Source: Okapia johnstoni
Lineage: Eukaryota > Chordata > Mammalia > Artiodactyla > Giraffidae
Assembly: GCA_024291935.2 (NCBI GenBank)
Contig: JAGTYA010000026.1
Coordinates: 5,622,001 to 5,686,000 of the forward strand
Direction: 5' to 3'
DNA length: 64,000 bases
The position numbers were made by a program, and so were the translations under genes. The notes beneath the pieces were generated by a model. That model saw only the letters and a list, made by a program, of their open reading frames with translations, was not told the origin of the DNA and did no database searches. Positions 56,744-64,000 of the stretch are shown here, piece after piece (position 1 is the stretch's first letter; each line of letters starts with the position of its first letter).

Positions 56744-57299
56744 ACAAGGCAGAATTTATTCTTCCTATTTATCAGGTGAGAAGGTTGACTCTCCAGGACC
56801 AAGCCCATCAGTCCACACCTTCTTGTTAATACTCTCAGCCTCCTTGTCCTGAGTCTCTTGTCTGCCTTGTAAAACTTCACACAGCATCTGATGGACTCTC
56901 AAGGGACCATGAGGCATTCATTGCCTCCATGCTCACCGGGCAGTCTCTCTTTTCAGTGACGTGCCTTCTCTTTTTTGGTAGCTTCCCAACCACCCCTGCA
57001 TGCTGGAGTTAAGACCTCCTCCTCCGTGGCATTGCAAACAGACTTGGCTTTAAGGGCACAAACTGTGGGTTCCCTGTTATACCCCTAGTTCTTGTCAAAG
57101 TGTTGGGTACCTCATAGAGATCCCTGGACACCAGGCTGTTGAAGGCATAGATGATGGAGCCTCTGGTTATCCCAGGGAGGGAGCCTGATCCAGACATCCT
57201 GATCCTGACACCTCGTTCAGTATCTTGCCCTCCCATAAAGAATATACTGGGCAGCCCCACTCTACTCCATGCGATCCAGTCCATGTTTCCTGCAGTCCT
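56744..57299. other. Unassigned intergenic sequence
   Basis: A 91-codon minus-strand open frame (57,284-57,009) has no recognisable domain. Nothing else seen. Confidence 0.35.
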
Positions 57300-57500
57300 C
57301 CTTTATTCCTGGCACTGTGCTAGGCACCTGACAAGCATTTTGCCACCTCACCCTCACAGCAACCCTCTAGGGTGGGCAGGATGATTTCTGGTTGCCAGAT
57401 GGAATTGTTAAGGCTGGAGGAGTGTCACGCTCATAAAATCACCTGGCTCTGGAAAACGATGGGACTGGGATTCAAACCCAGATCTGCAACTGACTCCAGA
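57300..57500 (-). repeat. MIR SINE
   Basis: Reverse MIR blocks: 'ggcactgtgctaggcacctg', 'ctcaccctcacagcaaccct', 'actgggattcaaacccagat'. Confidence 0.7.
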
Positions 57501-58079
57501 GATGGAGCACACTGCCTGTCTGCAATGCCAAGGGGCCGAGCCACATCCCCAACAAAGGGATGAGGAAGACAGACAGTCTTCTTCAGGAATGAGCAGGTCT
57601 GGTGCAAGAAGTCAGTGTGACAAGCTTCTTAGCAAAATAATTATCAAGGGTTCCAGGGACTCACATTTCGGGAAGTTAGAGATGTGTGAGCTGGGCTTAG
57701 CTCACTGGGTTGGGGAGGGCAGGAAGGGGAGAAGAGAAAGAACATTCTGGGCATGGGGTGTGCTTGGGGGAGGAGCAACCAGACTAGAAATCTAGGCCAG
57801 GAACAGTTGTTTCCCACCCCTGAGCAGCTTATATTAAGACCCTGGAGTGGAGCCTGTAATCCAGGTAGGGTTTTCGGAGCAGGTCCCTAACATCACTTTC
57901 TCTGTCTCAGCTCAGCTCTGTAACCTGAGCCAGGGGCCCTCACCTGGAGAAAGCAGTTCCACCCCTGGAGCTGTTTCTAATGAGACTGAGGGGGTGGGTG
58001 TCAGTGGCTGGTTCTGTGTGGGTGGACCTCATGCAATCAGTCGAAGGTCTTAAGAGAAGAGACTGAGGTTTCCCAAGGA

Positions 58080-58275
58080 AGCAGGAATTCTGCCTCAGGT
58101 CAGCAACACAGAAACCCTGCCTGAAATTTCCAGCCTGCTGCCCTTCAGAATTCAGCACCTGTCGTACAGGTTTCGGACTTGCCAGTCCTCAAAATTGTGT
58201 TTTTAAGCTGATTCCTTAAAATCGCCCTCTGAATATATATCCTATTGGTTCTGTTTCTCTGGAGAACTCTGACTG
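58080..58275 (-). repeat. Ancient LINE-like 3' fragment (family uncertain)
   Basis: The plus-strand blocks 'cggacttgccagtcctcaaa', 'atatatatcctattggttct' and 'gtttctctggagaactctga' are shared by a widespread mammalian repeat, probably an old L1M-type 3' end, lying on the minus strand. Confidence 0.5.
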
Positions 58276-58354
58276 TACACTATTACAGACTATACTATGT
58301 ATATTACACCCATGGAATATTATCTATTGTATTTATCATAAATAAAAGCGATAC

Positions 58355-58475
58355 TTGTGAACCTTTTGTAAGCACCCTCTGTGTGCCAGGCACCCGCCTC
58401 TTTCACAGGAAAGAGGCCCAAGTAACTTGCCCAAGGTCCTAAAGTGATAGCCTGGTTTGGATCCAGGTAGTTACA
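58355..58475 (-). repeat. MIR SINE fragment
   Basis: Reverse MIR blocks 'ctctgtgtgccaggcacccg' and 'aacttgcccaaggtcctaaa'. Confidence 0.65.
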
Positions 58476-58499
58476 CTGGACCCAGTGCCTACACAGGGT

Positions 58500-58988
58500 G
58501 TGCTTTTATCCCCCACATGGAACACGTGTGTAAAGACATTTCAAAACAAGAGGCATGACGCAACGGACAAGTGATGTCATCTCAAAGTGTTTACCCCTGG
58601 GATGGGCAGGGTGAAGGAGGGGAGGGCGGGGTGAGCAGTCTGGCTGGAGGGTCCCGAAGGCACAGCCCTGAGAAGAGCCCCAAGGTGGCACCAGGATGTG
58701 TGGTCCAGGGCTGGGAGATGGGAGTGAGTCAGGGGTCTCCATGACCCACCCTCCATAGGACTGGTGAGCCTGACACCCCGCTTCCTCAGGCCTCAGAAGG
58801 GTTTCGCTGCAATCCAGGATCCCAGCCCCAGGGTCGGGGGTCTGGCCTCGGGGGTGCCCATCTGTTTGAGGTACAGTTTGGTGGTCACAGCCTGGGGACT
58901 GGGTCCAGCCCAGCCAACTGGGCAGAAGGTCAGCAACCAGCTCCTTCCTGTGCTGCTGGGGTGGTCGGGCGGGGAGGGCCCCAGGCCC
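58500..58988 (-). other. RHOD: Probable RHOD 3' UTR
   Basis: Sequence following the RHOD stop codon on the minus strand. It holds no AATAAA or ATTAAA. The only weak signal is GATAAA at 58,510-58,505, which would give a 3' UTR of roughly 500 bases. Extent is inference. Confidence 0.4.
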
Positions 58989-59156
58989 TCAGGTCACCAC
59001 ACAAAAGCTCCTGGTGATCCGCCTCCAGAAGTTGCGACCGCGGCTGCTGAGGGCCACCTCGGCTGCCTCCTGGAAGACGGCGTGGACGTTCTCCTGGAGC
59101 AGAGCCGAGCACTCGAGGTAGGCCACGGCGCCCACGGCCCGTGCCATCTCCTGGCC
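58989..59156 (-). CDS. RHOD: RHOD exon 5 (last coding exon)
   Basis: 168 nt: 55 codons from [20 protein letters not shown] to the end ...RSFCVVT, then TGA at 58,991-58,989. It contains G5 and the CAAX box, preceded by a basic stretch (RNFWRRITR) typical of membrane-bound Rho proteins. Confidence 0.95.
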   Translation of the reverse strand, partial: GQEMARAVGAVAYLECSALLQENVHAVFQEAAEVALSSRGRNFWRRITRSFCVVT

Positions 59157-62100
59157 CTAGCAGAGAGCACAACAGGGCTGCCGTCAGGTGGCCATTGCTG
59201 GGAGCCTCCCGTCCAGCCGTCCCCCTCTGCCCAGGCTCTGCGGCCATCCTAGGCGTGCTCTCCTAGGGTGCCCACAGCTCCTGCCCCCTGGCCTGACCAA
59301 GCACCCTCATGCCTCATCCAGTTTCCTGCCTCAGTTCTCGGCTGGGTCTCTGCCCCTCCAGGTACCAACTAATTAACCTCCCAGCCTGACCCAGGTGTGC
59401 CACAGAGAGGGGCCTGCAGACTAAAGGGCTGGGGGGTGTCCCCAGCTGTGAAGTGGGGGTGGCAGGACCATCTGATGTGAACTCCCCTTACTCTCCATCC
59501 TCACTGGAAACTTCCTAGCCTGGCAGTTCTTGACCACGGCTGCTTCCAAAACACCCCACCCTGCTCCACATCCTGTGTGTGCTGAGAGGCTGGGCCGAAG
59601 TGGCATCACCCCAGGGGTGCGCTCTCCTGCCCCCCACCCCACTCCACCCTGGGCTGCGTCTCCTACCCTGTGGTAGGTCACAGGTTCCAACCCATTTTTC
59701 CGCAGCTTCTTCACCAGCGACTTGTCCTTGCGCAGGTCGGTCTTGCAGCCCACGACGATGATGGGCACCTCCTTGCAGAAGTGATTCACCTCTGGGTACC
59801 ACTGGGGGGAGAGGGGTGGTGAGGGCGCCTGTGTGAGCCATCAGGGGAGTGGGCCGCTGTCCTGACCTCCAGGTAGACTCTGACAATGACACTTAGCGAA
59901 GCCAGCTTAGGGAGCACCCTTGGCAGATACTCAGCACAGCCAGCTTAGTGCTAGTGGCAATGCAGTGTCGATGCAGGAGACACGGGTTCAATCCCTGGGT
60001 CAGGGAAGAGCCCCTGAAGACGGAAATGGCAACCCACTCCAGTATTCTTGCCTGGAAAATTCCATGGACAGACGACACTGGCAGGCTACAGTCCATGGGG
60101 CTGCAAAGAGCCAGACACGACGGAGCAACTGAGCAAGGGAACGACTCACTGGCGCTAAGAAGGCAAGGTACTCTGGGCGAGGCTAAGACTACACATAACG
60201 AACACACGAACCCCCCAAGTCTCTGTGAGGCAAGTTCTATCATCAATCCCACTGCACAGATGCACTCACTGAGGCGCAGAGAGGCTCTATAACTTGGCCT
60301 TGGTCACAAGACCCGAAGTGTTAGAGTTTGAACCCAGAGGTTAGCGCCCAGAGCCCTGTCCCCACCTGCTCTGGAATCCTACCTCTGCAAGGTAAGGAGT
60401 CCCAGGACCATCTCCCCAACGGGGTAAAATTTATAAAGAAATAGGCTCTAAAACTAAAGCAGCTCACAAGATGCTTGCAGCAGCTGTTGGCCTGTCGGAG
60501 GGGGCACTCCTGTCCTGCCAGCTGCTCTCTGGAATGCGAGGCCTCACGGCTGGGTTATTTCAGTCTGGACTATAACCCGGGAGACTGGAACCAGCAGCAC
60601 ATGCCGGCTCAGTTTCAGGAAAAACCAACATCAAACTGTCTGGCTTCTGGAGACATACGGGCCTGTGTGGGGTCCCAGCGACCCTCCCATCCACAAAACT
60701 GCCCTTGACAAGGGTCTTCTCTGACTCCACTTTGCTAAGTCCGATAGGGCATCTCATCAGACCTCGTCCTAGCTAAGCCCTGGCATCAGCGATCATTCCA
60801 TCCTCTGAAAGCTGGTCGGCACGGTGCCCCAGGGCCCCACACTTGTTGTCCTCAGGTCTCCAGGTGACAGCTCCCCTCTGCTCCCCCCCCCCCCAGTCCA
60901 TAGCTCTTCCCCACCAGCAGCTCCTAAATGGATCTGCCCAATCCTGCCCCCTCCCAGGAACTGCAGACTCAGACTTCTGCCTGCCCCTCCATTGGGATAT
61001 CCAAGGGGCCTCCACTGTCCACCTCCCTGCCCTCAGCCTGCTCCTCCTTGTCTTGGGAGATGGCAAGTCTACCTTCCAGGTGCTCTGAGCAAATGTCTCT
61101 CTCCCACCCACAACCAATCCATCTGCAAACACTGGTGGTTTGGTTCTACCTTCCAGATCCGGTACCCACTCACCTCTCACCATCCCCTCTGCCAGCACCC
61201 TGGTCCCAGCCTGGTCCTTGGTGCCTAGAACAGTCCTGGCACATAGAGGTACCTTCCAAATGACTGCATGGAGCAGACTGGTTCAAGTCCCAGGGTTACC
61301 ACTTTAATAGATGCGTATCTTGGAGCAAGGGCCCCAGTCTGGGAATGATAGTATCTGCTCCATAAATTGGTTTTGTTATTGTTTCACTTTTTGGTTATAC
61401 TGCGGGGCATGCAGGATCTAAGCTCCCCAACCAGGGATCGAACCTGCGCTCTCTGCAGTAGAAGGGCAGAGTGTTAATCACTAGACCACCAGGGAAGTTC
61501 CTCCATAACATTTCTAGGTTAGCTGAGTAAATACGTCAGTGCCCGGAACTGCGCCTGGCCCGTATTGAGTCCTCAGTAAATGCTGCCGTCATCGCTGTGG
61601 TTATTGTTACTATTGCTGTCACTGGCGGTGGTCTGGCAGGCCCTGGAGCACGCCCTTCACACACGCCTGGAGGCCCTGGCAGCAGGAGCTGCTGGCCGGA
61701 GCAGAGGGACTCCAGGGACCAAGTCCCCAACACCTGTGAGCAGCCTTGGGGACCTCTACCGTGATCAGGGGATGTCCTGGGCAGCCACTGGGAGCCAGCG
61801 GTCATGTTGCAGAAGGCTGACAGTTCCTATGACCTCGGACAGGCCCGGGCTGGGGAGAGGCAGGGGGCTCTGGGTCGCCCCACATCCTTAGGCAGGGTCA
61901 TGGTAGAAAAGTCTCAGCATTCTGAGTCTGCAGTATGGGCAGGCAGGAAGTACTGGACTGGGAGTCAGAGGTCTCATCCAGACCTTGCCACTAGATCCCT
62001 GTGGGACCTTGGGTAAGCCGCTCTGGGTCTCTATTTCCCCGTAGTTCTGCCAAAAAACACACTGGACCGCACATCATCCAGGGCCTGCCAGGTTCTGACA

Positions 62101-63232
62101 GTCGGCTGGGTCCAGGGCAGGGGCAGAGCAGAGTGGCCTGGCTAAGGGGCTATGCCTCTCTGTCCGTCCCCACCTCCACCCCGCTGCCACCTACCCGGTT
62201 AGAGATGTTGTCGAAGCTGTGTGGACTGGTGACATCAAAGCAGAGGAGCAGGACGCTGGCATCAGGGTAGAACAGGGGCCGCAGGCGGTCATAGTCCACT
62301 TGACCTGGTAGAGTCGGGGGCGGTCACTCCCTTTAGATCTCCTGCCCACTGTCAGCACGTCCCCAACATCAGAGAGGTCACCCCAACCAAGACCAGGGGC
62401 CGGGTGTGAGCTGAGCGGGTGAACTAGACCGGGGCCTAGTTCTGTGCCTTGGAGTCCAGCCCATGAATGATCCCCTTGGGGCTGTGTCCCCCTGGCCAGC
62501 CTGTGAGATGTGCCAGCCCCAGCCTGGGTGAGACCACTTGCTGCTGCTCTGGCAGGAGTAGGGGGTTTCTGAAGCCACCACTCAGAAACCTGCTTTGCCC
62601 TGAGCTTGGGGGACCTGGGGGATGAGAATAAAGAGGCAGGCAGGACCTAGGCCAAGAAGCCCAACAAGGTAAGGGGGCTGCGGGATTCCCTGAGCTTAGC
62701 TTTGAATTCTGTTTTTTTTGACCTGTGGGATCTTAGTTCCCTGACTAGGGATCAAACCCAGGCCCCCTGCAGTGGAAGGCAGAATCGTAACTGCTGGCCT
62801 GCCAGGGAAATCTCCTAGCTTTGAGTTCTGATGTAGCTGATTCTGAATCTTCTTGTGGGCAAGGTCAGGAGGCTGGAGGGCAGAAGTCAAGGTTGAACAA
62901 TCTTACAGGAGCTAAAGCCAGGGTGGAACGCTCAGGAGGCCAGAGCGCCTGACTTCCGCCTCTTGAGAGCCAAGAGTTCCGCCTCGTTTCCAGGACAAGG
63001 TGGGCTGCCCTGGGTCAGGGCAGCTACCGTGAGGAGGGTTCAGGCTGACACCCGTCCCCTGGAGACTGCTCGGCCTCTCTGGTTCAGAAGGAAGGGGGTG
63101 GGGCCCCTCCTCCCACCCTGCCCTTCCCCCAGCCCTGCACCCACCTGCCGTGTCCCAGATTTGGAGGTGGACAGGTTTGCCCTTGACCTGTAGATTCACG
63201 GCCAGCCGCTCAAACACCGTGGGGGTGTAGCT
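58989..63232 (-). CDS. RHOD: RHOD, Rho-related small GTPase D (exons 2-5; exon 1 outside window)
   Basis: Four exons join in frame into the last 166 residues of RhoD, a membrane-attached Rho-family GTPase that acts on endosome movement and actin (family knowledge). Exons: 63,232-63,145; 62,304-62,195; 59,801-59,667; 59,156-58,989. All introns have GT and AG ends. Visible motifs are switch I 'YTPTVF' (effector threonine present), 'WDTAGQ' (G3), 'VVGCKTDL' (G4), 'ECSAL' (G5) and a basic tail ending CVVT, a CAAX prenylation signal. The human protein has 210 residues, so about 44 residues including the P-loop must be encoded by exon 1 off the right edge. The gene looks intact and functional. One oddity: switch II reads GQVDYDR, where human RhoD has Asp and other Rho proteins Glu. 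RHOD was preferred over RHOF or CDC42 because of [20 protein letters not shown] and the CVVT end. Confidence 0.95.
59667..59801 (-). CDS. RHOD: RHOD exon 4
   Basis: 135 nt, 45 codons in phase 0, from [10 protein letters not shown] to ...EPVTYHR, between CCCCAG and GTAGGA. It contains the G4 guanine-recognition motif and the Rho insert region ([12 protein letters not shown]). Confidence 0.95.
59936..60140 (+). repeat. Bov-tA SINE in RHOD intron 3
   Basis: Head is diverged ('cagcttagtgctagtggcaa'), body typical ('caacccactccagtattctt'). Antisense to RHOD. Confidence 0.85.
60225..60365 (-). repeat. MIR SINE fragment
   Basis: Reverse MIR blocks 'ctgaggcgcagagaggctct' and 'ttagagtttgaacccagagg'. 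Confidence 0.65.
61258..61585 (+). repeat. MIR SINE split by a CHR-2
   Basis: MIR first part at 61,258-61,357 and second part from 61,509 ('actgcgcctggcccgtattg'). The octamer ctccataa flanks the insert at 61,358-61,365 and 61,501-61,508. Confidence 0.7.
61366..61500 (-). repeat. CHR-2-type SINE inside the MIR
   Basis: Reversed body 'taagctccccaaccagggat' and head end 'agaccaccagggaagttc'. Ends fixed by the ctccataa duplication. Confidence 0.9.
61935..62045 (+). repeat. MIR SINE fragment
   Basis: 'ggactgggagtcagaggtct', 'tgtgggaccttgggtaagcc', 'ctctgggtctctatttcccc'. Confidence 0.65.
62195..62304 (-). CDS. RHOD: RHOD exon 3
   Basis: 110 nt between TACCAG and GTAGGT. It completes the glycine codon, then encodes [20 protein letters not shown] and on to ...FDNISNR. 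It covers switch II. The second residue is valine in place of the usual acidic residue. Confidence 0.95.
62712..62815 (-). repeat. CHR-2-type SINE with 15-bp target-site duplication
   Basis: In RHOD intron 2. Flanked by tagctttga, a or g, ttctg at 62,697-62,711 and 62,816-62,830 (one mismatch). Reversed head ends 'ggcctgccagggaaatctcc'. Confidence 0.95.
63145..63232 (-). CDS. RHOD: RHOD exon 2
   Basis: 88 nt. It starts after AG at 63,234-63,233 with codons for [19 protein letters not shown] and ends ...IWDTA plus the first base of a glycine codon, before GTGGGT. It encodes switch I and the start of the G3 box. Confidence 0.95.
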
Positions 63233-64000
63233 CTGAGGAAGAAGGGGTCGAGGTGGTTAAGAGGGCAGCTTCTGAAGGGGGGTGGTCCTGGCAACCAGGC
63301 CAGAGGCCAGGAATGCCCATGGCACAGCCCCTCTTTCGCAGTCAGCAGAGTGGATGGTTTCTGGGAGGGAGCTGGCTGGTGGGGTTGCAGCCACTTTGCA
63401 GCTGCGTGCCCCCCTGAGGCACTGAACTTCCCTGGGCCCTTCCAAGACTGTAGAGTGGGTCTCCTAGAGCACCCACCACAGCGTGCTGCTGTAAGGATTC
63501 AATGCGGAGCTTCACACCGAGCCCCGAGCTCAAGGCCTGGTACAGACTAACATTCTACAGGTGCCAGGACTGCTATTTTTATCTTTGTCCTCGTCCACAC
63601 TGTCCCATTTCCGAGCCTTCCTTCCTGCTGTCCCCGCCTTCTAGAATGACATTAACCTACGTTTCTTCATTCATTCATTCATTCATTCATTCGCACCTTC
63701 TCCAGGTTTGACTCTGGACATTCAGGAGCAAGTAATAAAGACTCACTGCTTACCCTGGGGAGCTCCTAGCTTTGGCGGGGCGGGAGCGGGGGTCCCTCTT
63801 TTGTCTCTCAACCTCTCATAATCCAACCAGGATGCTCCCGTTTCTGTCTCTCTTACCTGCCCTGCCCGACCCCAGGGGGAGGTCAGCGGGCCAGGGGCCC
63901 CTCCACCCCAGGCCAGCTAAGTCTGAGATCGCCCCTCTCCACAAAGGCCAGATGAGTGGGAGCAGGAGGGGCTTTCACACAAGAGCAGAAATGAAGAGGG
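63233..64000 (-). other. RHOD: RHOD intron 1 (partial)
   Basis: Sequence upstream of exon 2 to the window edge. It contains the (CATT)6 run and a MIR-like patch near 63,405-63,510. Exon 1 with the P-loop was not found here. Confidence 0.8.
63668..63691. repeat. (CATT)6 simple repeat
   Basis: Six perfect CATT units in RHOD intron 1. Confidence 0.95.

Larger units (their letters stand above)
59802..62194 (-). other. RHOD: RHOD intron 3
   Basis: 2,393 bp between exons 3 and 4 with GT and AG ends. Carries a Bov-tA, a CHR-2 and MIR fragments (entered separately). A C10-type run (60,887-60,896) is present. No nested gene seen. Confidence 0.9.

Noticed and set aside
2194..63000. Repeated short blocks across the window as a CRISPR array or satellite
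   Set aside because: They are dispersed SINEs in both orientations with varied spacing, and this is vertebrate DNA.

Overview
The window is nuclear DNA from a bovid (cattle, sheep, goat or a close relative). Almost every kilobase carries ruminant-specific repeats: BovB (RTE-type) LINEs, Bov-tA and Bov-A2 SINEs, and CHR-2-type tRNA-derived SINEs. Beneath these lie older mammalian repeats (L2, MIR, MER5-like, Tigger-like). Two protein-coding genes can be identified, both on the minus strand. At the left is the 5' end of KDM2A (histone H3K36 demethylase); at the right are the last four exons of RHOD (Rho-family GTPase). RHOD followed by KDM2A in the same orientation is the order known from other mammals (human 11q13).

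Layout. Bases 1 to about 20,500 are KDM2A intron following the first coding exon. That exon (20,502-20,543, minus) starts with the 14 residues MEPEEERIRYSQRL and ends in a GT splice donor. About 2 kb upstream lies a CpG island (about 22.0-24.1 kb) with a YY1-type element, NRF-1-like sites and a GGC repeat; this is the likely KDM2A promoter and non-coding first exon. From 24.1 to about 58.5 kb is intergenic sequence between RHOD and KDM2A, filled with SINEs, BovB copies, one retroviral-type LTR and stretches with no recognisable content. RHOD exons 2-5 occupy 58,989-63,232, with intact splice sites and a complete C-terminus ending in CVVT; exon 1 lies beyond the right edge.

Repeat structure. 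Several insertions can be ordered by their target-site duplications. The best case (35,977-41,323) is a CHR-2 SINE split by a near-full-length BovB, which is itself split by an inverted, 5'-truncated BovB with an open reverse-transcriptase frame. A second case is an old L2 relic (about 6.7-12.1 kb) broken by one MIR, two Bov-tA and two BovB insertions. A third is an LTR-like element (47,658 to about 49.3 kb) broken by a BovB and by a U2 snRNA fragment that abuts a Bov-tA SINE.

I found no operon, CRISPR array, defence island or novel gene system. This is an ordinary vertebrate gene-plus-repeat region, and its points of interest are the nested retrotransposons, the U2/SINE junction, a perfect inverted repeat, and an unusual switch II residue in RHOD. 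Repeat family names come from recognition of consensus features, not from a database search. Boundaries without a stated target-site duplication are approximate, to about 20 bases.
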